NCBI GenBank assembly: GCA_002381695.1
Contig: DFXM01000039.1
Span: 226,121 to 290,120, forward strand
Direction of reading: 5' to 3'
DNA length: 64,000 bases
Source of the DNA: Clostridium sp. UBA4108
GTDB lineage: Bacteria > Bacillota > Clostridia > Clostridiales > Clostridiaceae
The stretch's first letter is position 1. Every line of letters begins with the position of its first letter. The notes under the pieces were generated by a model, which worked only from the letters and a program-made list of their open reading frames with translations, made no database searches and was not told the origin of the DNA. Made by a program: the position numbers and the translations under genes. Shown in pieces: positions 16,155 through 24,021 of the stretch.

Positions 16155-17428
16155 AGGTAATAGTAATAGGTGGCGGTTGGTCAGGATGTGCAGCAGCAAT
16201 TACAGCTAAAAAAGCTGGGGCAGATGTAGAAATACTAGAGAAAACAGATTTACTTTTAGGACTTGGTAATGTTGGTGGAATAATGAGAAACAATGGAAGA
16301 TATACTGCGGCTGAAGAGCTCATAGCACTAGGTGCAGGAGATTTATTTAATATAACGGATAGTAATACAATTCATAAAAATATTCAGTTCCCAGGACACG
16401 AACATGCATGGCTTTATAATGTTAATAAAATAGAATCAGCAGTAAGGAAACATCTAGAGGAATTAGATATAAAAATAAGAGTAACAACAAGGGCCGTAGA
16501 TGTAAAAAAAGATGGTGGAAGAATTAAGGGAATTTATTTAAGTGATGGAGAGTTAGTTACAGGAGATGTGTTTATAGAAACCACAGGTTCCACAGGACCT
16601 ATGGGAAATTGTTTGAGATATGGAAATGGATGCTCTATGTGTATTTTAAGATGTCCATCCTTTGGTCCTAGAATTAGTATAAGTTATAGAGCAGGAATAG
16701 AGGATATCAAGGGCGAAAGAGATGAAGATATTTACGGTGCTTTTAGTGGTTCTTGTAAATTGTGCAAAGAAAGCCTTTCAGAAGAAATATTGAAGGAATT
16801 AAATGATACTGGAGTGGTAGTACTTAAGGTCCCAGAAGAAGATATTAACGTAGATAAATTGAAACAAAAGGTATGCCAACAATATGCATTAAAAGAGTTT
16901 GCCGAAAATATAGTATTGCTTGATACTGGTCATGCAAAATTGATGACATCATATTATCCGTTAGAAAAACTTCGAAAGATAAAAGGTCTTGAAGATGCAA
17001 AGTATGTAGATCCTTATGCTGGTGGAAAAGGAAATTCTATAAGATATCTTTCAGTTGCTCCTAGAACTAACGACTTAAAGGTATTAGGACTGGATAATCT
17101 ATTTTGTGGCGGAGAAAAAAGTGGACTTTTTGTAGGACATACAGAAGCTATAGCTACAGGTTCATTAGCAGGTCATAACGCAGTAAGAAATGAGCTAGGT
17201 ATGCCACTTTTAATTTTACCAAGATTGTTAGCTGTGGGTGATATAATTGCCTATGCAAATGAAAAAGTACAAACTGTGGAGGGAAGAAGAAATAGATATA
17301 CCTTTGCAGGTTCAGAATATTTTCAGAGGATGAAGGATTTAGGAATTTATACTTTAGATAAAGAAGAAACATGTGTAAAAATTAAAAAGTTAAATTTAGA
17401 TAATGTATTTAATCAAAAGCTTGTTTAA
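16151..17428 (+). CDS. FAD-dependent oxidoreductase, partner of the upstream reductase
   Basis: A 425-residue flavoprotein. The N-terminus is a Rossmann dinucleotide-binding motif, VIVIGGGWSGCAAAITA at residues 3-19, with EILEK ending the second strand. A second flavin-contact block lies near the end: LFCGGEKSGLFVGHTEAIATGSLAGHNA. This resembles the GidA/TrmFO-type FAD fold. The middle has two cysteine clusters, CSMCILRC and CKLC, that could bind iron-sulfur. It starts with TTG at 16151, overlapping the stop of the preceding gene, and GAGGGGAGG is upstream. The coupling suggests that electrons pass from NAD(P)H through the partner to this FAD. It is not assigned to TrmFO, since the cysteines and context differ. 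Confidence 0.75.
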   Translation: MKVIVIGGGWSGCAAAITAKKAGADVEILEKTDLLLGLGNVGGIMRNNGRYTAAEELIALGAGDLFNITDSNTIHKNIQFPGHEHAWLYNVNKIESAVRKHLEELDIKIRVTTRAVDVKKDGGRIKGIYLSDGELVTGDVFIETTGSTGPMGNCLRYGNGCSMCILRCPSFGPRISISYRAGIEDIKGERDEDIYGAFSGSCKLCKESLSEEILKELNDTGVVVLKVPEEDINVDKLKQKVCQQYALKEFAENIVLLDTGHAKLMTSYYPLEKLRKIKGLEDAKYVDPYAGGKGNSIRYLSVAPRTNDLKVLGLDNLFCGGEKSGLFVGHTEAIATGSLAGHNAVRNELGMPLLILPRLLAVGDIIAYANEKVQTVEGRRNRYTFAGSEYFQRMKDLGIYTLDKEETCVKIKKLNLDNVFNQKLV

Positions 17429-17451
17429 TTTATATATGATACTTTATATAA

Positions 17452-17595
17452 GGTGATACAGTTTTTGATTATAGTACAGTAGAAAAAATTTATGGTGTAG
17501 GTGGAGGAAGTTTTCCCTATGGAGATATCTTAATAGTAGGTAGTGATAGATATGATACCACTAAGAAAGTATTGCAGACCATAGGGAAGTTGTAA
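17452..17595 (+). pseudogene. Remnant of a cell-wall-binding repeat 2 protein C-terminus
   Basis: A 47-codon open stretch with no start codon, beginning just after an in-frame TAA and ending TAA 17593-17595. It reads KIYGVGGGSFPYGDIL, then IVGSDRYDTTKKVLQTIGKL. The GSDRYDTT segment is the hallmark of PF04122 (CW_binding_2) repeats that anchor clostridial proteins to the wall. The rest of the gene is missing, so this is a decayed fragment rather than a gene. Confidence 0.65.
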
Positions 17596-17660
17596 ATTTG
17601 ATCAAATAAAACAAAACCATAAACAATAATCCTCTATTTTTTACAACGACCTCAGAATCG

Positions 17661-17690
17661 CAGAAGAATTTGTAAACACAAAATCTTCTG
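17661..17690 (+). terminator. Hairpin (terminator-like)
   Basis: CAGAAGAATTTGT pairs with ACAAAATCTTCTG over a 4-nt loop and is followed by a T-containing stretch. It lies downstream of the redox operon and the wall-protein relic. Confidence 0.6.
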
Positions 17691-17801
17691 CTTTAATATT
17701 TCAAAGGTTATGAGCAATTTGCTTCTTTACTTATGTATATTGTATTTTTTTATTTACCGCTTTTTAACTTTTACATTAAAAAAGAGCTTCTACAAAGAAC
17801 T

Positions 17802-17844
17802 AAAAGAAGTTGTATACAAATAACTTATGCAACTTCTTTTATTG
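17802..17844. terminator. Hairpin (terminator-like)
   Basis: AAAAGAAGTTG pairs with CAACTTCTTTT over a 17-nt loop. It can act on either strand upstream of the cadC promoter. Confidence 0.55.
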
Positions 17845-17876
17845 TATATAAAACTTTAAATTTAACAATAAAATCT

Positions 17877-17905
17877 TTGACAAATAAAAATAAGCAGCAT
17901 ATACT
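17877..17905 (+). promoter_or_regulatory. Promoter of the cadC-type operon
   Basis: TTGACA at 17877-17882 and TATACT at 17900-17905 are spaced by 17 nt. The element lies 55 nt upstream of the ArsR-family start. Confidence 0.8.
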
Positions 17906-17911
17906 AAATAT

Positions 17912-17943
17912 ATGAATACATATACATATATACATACATTCAT
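17912..17943. promoter_or_regulatory. Candidate metal-repressor operator
   Basis: A 32-bp imperfect palindrome with ATGAAT at one end and ATTCAT at the other, matching at 12 of 16 mirrored positions. It overlaps the expected transcription start. ArsR/SmtB repressors bind such TGAA/TTCA inverted repeats near +1. The spacing is wider than the classical CadC 12-2-12 site, so this is an inference. Confidence 0.45.
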
Positions 17944-17960
17944 GTGAGGTGATATATTAA

Positions 17961-18329
17961 ATGGATAATAATAAAGATATCTTTGATAATTGTAATTGTA
18001 ACGTAATACATGAAGATGTGGTTAAGAAGGTTAAAGAAACTATTCCAGAAGATGAAACTTTATATGATTTAGCAGATTTATTCAAAGTTTTTGGGGATAG
18101 CACAAGAATAAAAATTATATGTGCATTATTCCAATCAGAAATGTGTGTATGCGATATTGCAGCATTACTTGGAATGAATCAATCAGCTATATCTCATCAG
18201 TTGAGAGTTCTTAAGCAAGCAAGATTGGTAAAGTATAGAAAAGAGGGAAAGGTTGTTTACTATTCATTAGATGATGATCATGTTAAAGGGATATTCGATC
18301 AAGGGTTAGCTCATTTAAATGAGGGATAA
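17961..18329 (+). CDS. cadC: ArsR/SmtB-family metal-sensing repressor (CadC type)
   Basis: A 122-residue winged-helix repressor that leaves DNA on binding Cd, Pb or Zn. The recognition helix segment is NQSAISHQLRVL (residues 73-84). The alpha-3 metal motif is SEMCVCD (Cys62 and Cys64), and an N-terminal CNC (Cys11, Cys13) supplies further thiols, as in CadC. A C-terminal acidic-histidine stretch, DDDHVKGIFDQGLAH, could form the alpha-5 regulatory zinc site. It is followed 22 nt later by the P-type ATPase, the standard cad operon order. A strong promoter with a palindrome at the start site precedes it. Confidence 0.88.
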   Translation: MDNNKDIFDNCNCNVIHEDVVKKVKETIPEDETLYDLADLFKVFGDSTRIKIICALFQSEMCVCDIAALLGMNQSAISHQLRVLKQARLVKYRKEGKVVYYSLDDDHVKGIFDQGLAHLNEG

Positions 18330-18351
18330 AGAAATTTAGGGGGAGTTAGGG

Positions 18352-20844
18352 ATGAGTAATAATAAAATTTCGAAGCCTAATGTTAAATCAAATAAACCAT
18401 TACAAATAAAATCAGAATTAACTAGTATGAAACCAAAGACAATTATGGAACTAAATACAATACAAAAAAAACCAGTTAGTAAGATAAAAAAGCAATTCAT
18501 CTTAGAGGGTTTAGATTGTGCTCATTGTGCATCAAAAATAGAGACAAAACTTAATAGTATTGATGGAATTGATAGTGCTACAGTGAATTTTGTGACCAAG
18601 ACTTTAACTATAGAATTAGAAGAAATTAGTAGAGTCAATGAGTTAGTTGCTGCATCTATAGAATCAATAAAAAAAATTGAGTCTCATGTAATCGTAAAAG
18701 AAAAGACAGCAGGAAAGTCAAATAGATTAGTACTAATGTTAGAAGGTCTATGTTGTGCTAACTGTGCTGCGAAAATTGAAAGAGAAGCAGCTAATATTAA
18801 AGATGTATGCAGTGCGGTGGTTGATTTTGTAGCAAAGAAACTTATTATGGAAATTGAAAATAATAGTGATAAAGAAGCTATTATCGAAAATGCAAAAGAG
18901 GTTGTAAAGAAAATTGAGCCCGATGTAAAAGTATTTGTATTAGAGGAAAATATTAATAAAAAACAGGAACATTTACATGACCATCATGGAGAAGGTGAAA
19001 ATAATAAAACTAAATTTGTAAGGCTTGGAATTGGAGCTGTAATTTATGCAATTGCTATAGCTTTTGACTTTGGTTTTTATGGTGAGTTAATATTATATTT
19101 AATAAGTTATTTCCTTGTTGGTGGAGAAGTATTGTTAAGAGCTTTGAAGAATATAAGAGGTGGGCAAGTCTTTGATGAAAACTTCCTTATGAGTATAGCT
19201 ACAATTGGAGCTTTTGCTATTGGAAACTTTCCAGAAGGTGTAGCAGTTATGATATTTTACCAAATAGGAGAGATATTCCAAGGTATGGCTGTTAATCATT
19301 CAAGAAAGTCAATAGCAGCACTAATGGACATAAGACCTGATTTTGCTAACTTAAAAGTTGGTGACGATATCAAGAAGGTATCACCAGAAGAAGTCAGCGT
19401 AGGGGACATAATAGTTGTAAAACCTGGAGAAAAAGTTCCACTTGACGGTAGAGTAATTGAAGGAAACTCTATGATAGATACTTCTGCACTAACTGGTGAA
19501 TCAGTTCCAAGAGAGGTAGAAGTAGGCGATAATATATTAGGTGGAGTTATTAGTAAAAATGGACTTTTAACAATAGAAGTAGAAAAAGAATTTGGAGACT
19601 CAACTATTGCTAAGATATTAGATTTAGTTCAAAATGCAAGTAGTAAAAAAGCTCCAACAGAGAATTTTATAACAAAATTTGCTAGATACTATACACCTGC
19701 TGTTGTTTTCTCTGCATTAGCATTAGCTATACTACCACCACTTTTTATAAGTGGTGCAACCTTTTCAGAATGGATATATAGAGCGTTGGCTTTCCTAGTA
19801 GTATCTTGTCCATGTGCGTTGGTTGTATCTATACCACTTGGTTTTTTTGGAGGGATAGGTGGAGCTTCAAAAAACGGAATACTAGTTAAAGGTGGAAACT
19901 ATCTTGAAGCATTAAATAATGTTGAAGTTGTAGTGTTTGATAAAACTGGAACTTTAACAAAGGGAATATTTAAAGTAACAGAAATAAAACCGCAAAGTAA
20001 TATTTCTAAGGATGAGCTTATTACTTATGCAGCCTACGCAGAGAGTTTTTCAAATCACCCAATTGCAACTTCTATCTTAAAAGCTTACGGGAAGGAAATA
20101 GCTAATGATTCAGTAGAGTATTATGAAGAAATATCAGGACATGGTATTAAAGTTATTGCTTTGGGCAAAGAAGTCTTAGCAGGTAATTATAAACTAATGA
20201 ATAAAGAAAATATTTCTTATACAAAAGTAGAAACTATAGGTACCGTAGTTCATGTTGCTGTTAATAAAGAATATGCAGGTTATATAGTTATATCAGATGA
20301 AGTAAAAGAGGATTCAGCTAAAGCAATTAAAGATTTAAAAGCAATGGGCATTAAGAAAACTGTTATGCTTACAGGGGATAATAAAATTGTTGGAACTAAA
20401 ATTGCTAAAGAACTAGGACTAGACGAAGTTTATTCGGAGTTATTACCAGACCAAAAGGTTGAAAAGGTAGAATTACTAGATAAAGAAAAGACATCTAAAG
20501 GTAAATTAGCATTTGTAGGAGATGGAATAAATGATGCTCCAGTTTTAGCAAGAGCTGATATAGGTATAGCAATGGGAGGAGTAGGTTCAGATGCAGCAAT
20601 AGAAGCTGCTGACGTTGTTATAATGACAGACGAGCCTTCAAAGATTGCATCAGCAATAAAAATAGCAAGAAGAACAAGAGCAATAGTAATGCAAAATATA
20701 GTCTTTGCTTTAGGGGTTAAAGCAATAATATTAGTACTTGTAGCTCTTGGAATGGGTACTATGTGGGAGGCTGTATTTGGCGATGTAGGAGTTACATTAA
20801 TTGCAGTATTAAATTCTATGAGGGCAATGAAAATAGAAAAATAA
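18352..20844 (+). CDS. cadA: Heavy-metal P1B-type ATPase (Cd/Zn/Pb exporter)
   Basis: An 830-residue P1B ATPase that exports soft divalent metals. Two N-terminal HMA domains carry CxxC: C56-A-H-C59 and C135-A-N-C138. They are followed by a His-rich linker EHLHDHHGEG near residue 205. The membrane metal-binding CPC is Cys486-Pro-Cys488, and the phosphorylated aspartate is Asp530 in DKTGT. TGES, HP (SNHPIA), TGD and GDGINDAP are all present. The CPC plus a CadC-type regulator favour Cd/Zn/Pb over copper. At 830 residues it is longer than a single-HMA CadA because of the extra domain and an N-terminal Lys/Asn-rich lead of about 45 residues. GGGGGAG precedes it. Confidence 0.92.
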   Translation: MSNNKISKPNVKSNKPLQIKSELTSMKPKTIMELNTIQKKPVSKIKKQFILEGLDCAHCASKIETKLNSIDGIDSATVNFVTKTLTIELEEISRVNELVAASIESIKKIESHVIVKEKTAGKSNRLVLMLEGLCCANCAAKIEREAANIKDVCSAVVDFVAKKLIMEIENNSDKEAIIENAKEVVKKIEPDVKVFVLEENINKKQEHLHDHHGEGENNKTKFVRLGIGAVIYAIAIAFDFGFYGELILYLISYFLVGGEVLLRALKNIRGGQVFDENFLMSIATIGAFAIGNFPEGVAVMIFYQIGEIFQGMAVNHSRKSIAALMDIRPDFANLKVGDDIKKVSPEEVSVGDIIVVKPGEKVPLDGRVIEGNSMIDTSALTGESVPREVEVGDNILGGVISKNGLLTIEVEKEFGDSTIAKILDLVQNASSKKAPTENFITKFARYYTPAVVFSALALAILPPLFISGATFSEWIYRALAFLVVSCPCALVVSIPLGFFGGIGGASKNGILVKGGNYLEALNNVEVVVFDKTGTLTKGIFKVTEIKPQSNISKDELITYAAYAESFSNHPIATSILKAYGKEIANDSVEYYEEISGHGIKVIALGKEVLAGNYKLMNKENISYTKVETIGTVVHVAVNKEYAGYIVISDEVKEDSAKAIKDLKAMGIKKTVMLTGDNKIVGTKIAKELGLDEVYSELLPDQKVEKVELLDKEKTSKGKLAFVGDGINDAPVLARADIGIAMGGVGSDAAIEAADVVIMTDEPSKIASAIKIARRTRAIVMQNIVFALGVKAIILVLVALGMGTMWEAVFGDVGVTLIAVLNSMRAMKIEK

Positions 20845-20851
20845 TGATAAC

Positions 20852-20884
20852 AATTATGCAGTCATAATTTATGGCTGCATAATT
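20852..20884. repeat. Inverted repeat after the metal ATPase gene
   Basis: AATTATGCAG pairs with CTGCATAATT across 13 nt, just past the stop codon. It lacks a T-tract, so termination is uncertain. Confidence 0.4.
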
Positions 20885-20970
20885 ACTATGGGAATATCTA
20901 TGAATAATATAAATAATGAAAAATATATGATAAGTTCTTTAGAATTAATATATTTAATTAATCAAAGAAA

Positions 20971-20998
20971 AAAGGTGCTCCGTTACAGAGTCACCTTT
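20971..20998. repeat. Hairpin in the 20.9-21.4 kb gap
   Basis: AAAGGTG-CTC pairs with GAG-T-CACCTTT over a 7-nt loop. It has no following T-run. The surrounding 20845-21378 stretch otherwise holds only a coding relic. Confidence 0.4.
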
Positions 20999-21128
20999 CA
21001 ATGATGGGGTCATTTGAAATTTTAATTAGACAAATAAATAATATCATAAAATAGAAAGTATGTGTGTAGAAATACATCGAAAATACACTATTAACTATTG
21101 TTCACATAAAAGACAGTGAATATTTTAG

Positions 21129-21284
21129 ATTAGTATTAATAAAATTGATCCCTTTACTCTTCAAGAGAATTTCACTAGTGATATTTATATTTTTCAAGAT
21201 ACTACGATTACGCCTATTGAAGCTGCTGGAATCAGAGAGGTTCAAAATTTTTTTAAGATTGAAAATTGCACAGTAGAAAATTAA
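21129..21284 (+). pseudogene. Possible C-terminal remnant of an unidentified gene
   Basis: Between an in-frame TAG and TAA 21282-21284 lies a 51-codon stretch with protein-like composition: DPFTLQENFTSDIYIFQD, then TTITPIEAAGIREVQNFF. There is no start codon or ribosome site. It looks like the tail of a lost gene. I do not recognise the family, and a random open stretch cannot be excluded. Confidence 0.3.
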
Positions 21285-21378
21285 ATATTAAAGCTTTACA
21301 TAAAGGGAAGAACGTGGTTAACTAATAATGTATAATGTTCAAAAGTTTAGTAAAAATATTTAGTAGAGGTGTATTTTG

Positions 21379-22032
21379 ATGAAAAAAGGGGATTTTTTAT
21401 GGGGTTTTATACTTTTGGTTTTTGTGGCAATTTTAGTTGTGCCATTCTCAAGAGAAGCATTTATTGAAGTTACCCATACCTATCCGTATATGGGAGGGTT
21501 TTTAAAATTTGCTATTTTAGCCACCATGGGTGATATGCTAGGAAGCAGAGTTATAAGTGGCGACTGGAGTATTCCAAGAGGAGTTTTTTGGAAGGCAACC
21601 ATATGGGGAATTATAGGAATGGCAATAACACTTGTATTTTCTATATTTTCAGGAGGGATAATAGCGGCACAAGCAGAAGGCATGCTGCCTTTTAAAGGAG
21701 TAACAATAGGACATGCATTTTTCACCAGTGCTACTATGAACATTACTTTTGCTCCATCAATGTTTATCTTTCATAAATATACTGATATATATATAGACAC
21801 AAAGTATGATAAAAGTGGTGGTAAAATCACTCTTAAAGAAATAACAGAAAAGATTGATTGGCATACCCTTGTAAGTTTCTCTATGCTTAAAACTATTCCA
21901 TTCTTTTGGATACCTTGTCACACATTAGTATTTTTATTGCCAGGTCAATACAGAGTGCTAGCTTCTGCATTTTTATCTATTGCCCTTGGACTTTTATTAG
22001 CAATAGCTAAAAAATCTAAAAAATCAACATAA
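21379..22032 (+). CDS. Polytopic membrane protein of unknown function
   Basis: A 217-residue integral membrane protein with about five hydrophobic segments: residues 8-24, 40-50, 68-90, 105-125 and 178-205. Conserved-looking motifs include GGFLKFAILATMGDMLGSR, WSIPRGVFWKATIWGIIGM and AFFTSATMNITFAPSMFIFHK. The pattern of aromatic residues and a W-x-P-G element recalls Mpv17/PMP22-type proteins, but I cannot confirm the family. The start at the ATG is supported by AGAGGTG upstream. A terminator follows immediately, so it is transcribed alone. Confidence 0.65.
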   Translation: MKKGDFLWGFILLVFVAILVVPFSREAFIEVTHTYPYMGGFLKFAILATMGDMLGSRVISGDWSIPRGVFWKATIWGIIGMAITLVFSIFSGGIIAAQAEGMLPFKGVTIGHAFFTSATMNITFAPSMFIFHKYTDIYIDTKYDKSGGKITLKEITEKIDWHTLVSFSMLKTIPFFWIPCHTLVFLLPGQYRVLASAFLSIALGLLLAIAKKSKKST

Positions 22033-22049
22033 TAAATACACATAACAAT

Positions 22050-22099
22050 AACACTATCCTAACTGCTTAAATGCAGGTAAAGAGGATAGTGTTTTTTAT
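22050..22099 (+). terminator. Rho-independent terminator
   Basis: AACACTATCCT pairs with AGGATAGTGTT and is followed by a run of T, downstream of the membrane protein gene. Confidence 0.85.
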
Positions 22100-22261
22100 T
22101 AGAGATTTTTTGAATATTCTATACCCAATTTACTCAAGTATTTATATGAAATTTCTCAGGAGGGTAAGAGTAGAGAATGATTAGCTGTATGACCAATAAG
22201 AAGCCTGGTTCATCTATGATAATTTTTTTCAAAACTATATATTATTTTATGGAATATTTGT

Positions 22262-22284
22262 TATAATTGTTAGGTGTGACCTAA
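22262..22284. promoter_or_regulatory. Promoter -10 element with palindromic operator candidate
   Basis: TATAAT at 22262-22267 is followed two bases later by the palindrome TTAGGTGTGACCTAA (22270-22284), half-sites TTAGGT and ACCTAA spaced by 3. It lies about 100 bp upstream of a MATE exporter, a position where a repressor would block transcription. The half-sites resemble DtxR/IdeR-type arms, but the site is shorter. The -35 hexamer is weak. Confidence 0.45.
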
Positions 22285-22386
22285 TGATGATTATTAAATC
22301 AAAATAGAGTACATTCAATAATAAGTAAAATTATAAATATTTTAAGTTAGCATATATTTTTAATTTTTATATATTTAGGGGGAAAT

Positions 22387-23751
22387 ATGAAAATAACAAG
22401 GGATAAAAAGTTTTATAAGATGCTTTTTAGCATATCATTACCCATAGCGATACAAAACCTTATTACCTTTGCTGTAAGTATGATTGACACATTAATGGTA
22501 GGTTCTTTAGGGGAAGTACAACTATCAGCAGTAGCAATAGCAAATAATTTGTTTTTTATCTTGACCTTGCTAATGTTTGGGCTAGCTGGTGGCTCTAATA
22601 TAATGATATCTCAATATTGGGGAAAAAATGATAGAAAATCTATTCATAAAATACTTGCAATAATGTATAGAGTTTGTATTGCAATTACTTTGATTTTTAT
22701 TGGAATAGCAATATTTTTACCAAATAAATTCATGAGCATTTTTACCACTGATATAAATGTTATAGAGGCAGGAGCAAGTTATCTTAGAATCATTTGTATA
22801 GGATATATGTTTTATGCTATAACTAACTGCACAATTATGATGTTACGTTCAGTTAAAACGGTAAAGATTTCAATAATAGTTTATAGTATATCATTGCTAG
22901 TAAATGGTTTTTTTAACTGGGTGTTTATTTTTGGTAATTTAGGGGCTTCTGCATTAGGGGTTAGAGGGGCTGCTATAGCTACCGTAATAGCAAGAGCTAC
23001 TGAATTTATAATAGCTATGACATTTATGACCATATTTGAAGAAAAAATAAATCTTAAATTAAAGAATTTAATACATATAGATAAGATTATATTAAAGGAT
23101 TATATATCTATTTGTATACCAGTGTTGTTTAATGAATTGCTTTGGTCTACAGGAGCATCTATGATTTCAGTTATAATTGGTAGGATGGGATTCGTTGCGG
23201 CTAATAGTATAAATGTTGTTGCGCACCAGTTTGTAACGGTATTTATATTTGGGTTGTCTAATGCATCTTCCGTTATAATTGGAAACACCATAGGGGAAGG
23301 TAAAAAAGAAAAAGCTAAAGAGTATGCTTCAACCATTGCAATTTTTAGTATTACCATGGGAATTATATCAGGAATTATTATATATTTAATAAGGCCAATA
23401 GTAGTTGATTTTTATAATGTATCCGAAGCCACCAAACTGCTTGCTATGGACATAATGTCCGTTACATCTATAGTAGTTATTTTTCAAGCTTTAGGGGTAA
23501 ATCTAATGATGGGAGTTTTACGTGGTGGTGGAGATGCAAAATTTGTTCTTCTCAATGATTTAATATTTATGTGGTTAGTTGCTATACCAGTAGGATTTTT
23601 AGCAGCGTTTGTATTTAAATTACCAGTAACTATAGTTTTCCTCATCATTAAGTGTGATGAAATACTAAAATCTTTAGTGGCTGTAATTAGAGTTAAAAGT
23701 GGAAAGTGGGTCACTGATGTAACCAGAGATTTTTCAGAAATAGAGGCGTAA
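22387..23751 (+). CDS. MATE family efflux transporter (second copy)
   Basis: A 454-residue, twelve-segment MATE antiporter. Signature stretches are SLPIAIQNLITFAVSMIDTLMVGSLG at the N-terminus (residues about 14-39, read in parts), GLAGGSNIMISQYWG, and in the second half ISICIPVLFNELLWSTG and GNTIGEGKKEKAKEYA. It is only distantly similar to the exporter at 0.4-1.7 kb. AGGGGGAAAT precedes the start. The palindrome at 22270-22284 suggests regulated expression. The C-terminal SGKWVTDVTRD is typical of NorM-like clostridial members. The substrate is unknown. Confidence 0.9.
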   Translation: MKITRDKKFYKMLFSISLPIAIQNLITFAVSMIDTLMVGSLGEVQLSAVAIANNLFFILTLLMFGLAGGSNIMISQYWGKNDRKSIHKILAIMYRVCIAITLIFIGIAIFLPNKFMSIFTTDINVIEAGASYLRIICIGYMFYAITNCTIMMLRSVKTVKISIIVYSISLLVNGFFNWVFIFGNLGASALGVRGAAIATVIARATEFIIAMTFMTIFEEKINLKLKNLIHIDKIILKDYISICIPVLFNELLWSTGASMISVIIGRMGFVAANSINVVAHQFVTVFIFGLSNASSVIIGNTIGEGKKEKAKEYASTIAIFSITMGIISGIIIYLIRPIVVDFYNVSEATKLLAMDIMSVTSIVVIFQALGVNLMMGVLRGGGDAKFVLLNDLIFMWLVAIPVGFLAAFVFKLPVTIVFLIIKCDEILKSLVAVIRVKSGKWVTDVTRDFSEIEA

Positions 23752-23765
23752 ATAACAATAATTAT

Positions 23766-23812
23766 AGGACAGTGTCTTAAGAGGATTAAAATTTACTCTT
23801 AGGCAGTGTCCT
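23766..23812 (+). terminator. Imperfect hairpin terminator
   Basis: AGGACAGTGTCT pairs imperfectly with AGGCAGTGTCCT and is followed by TTTAATTTTTATT, after the MATE gene. Confidence 0.65.
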
Positions 23813-24021
23813 TTAATTTTTATTATTTTTCATGTAATACATATTATCTCAATATGTATTATATAAGTAATTATATAAAATAAGTATATTATTATAATTA
23901 AAGTTATATTAATAATAATGTGGAAGACATATAAGTAAAGCTTACATAATTTAATAAACAATTATTAAGAGAGTAGATTTAAAGCTTGATATAAATTTAT
24001 TATTGAAAGGGTGATGAGTCT

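Noticed and set aside
22157..22280. 30-codon ORF starting MISCMTNKK after AGGAGGG
   Set aside because: The spacing from the ribosome site is about 12 nt, the product has no recognised features and the frame ends within a promoter region; it is too weak to call a gene.
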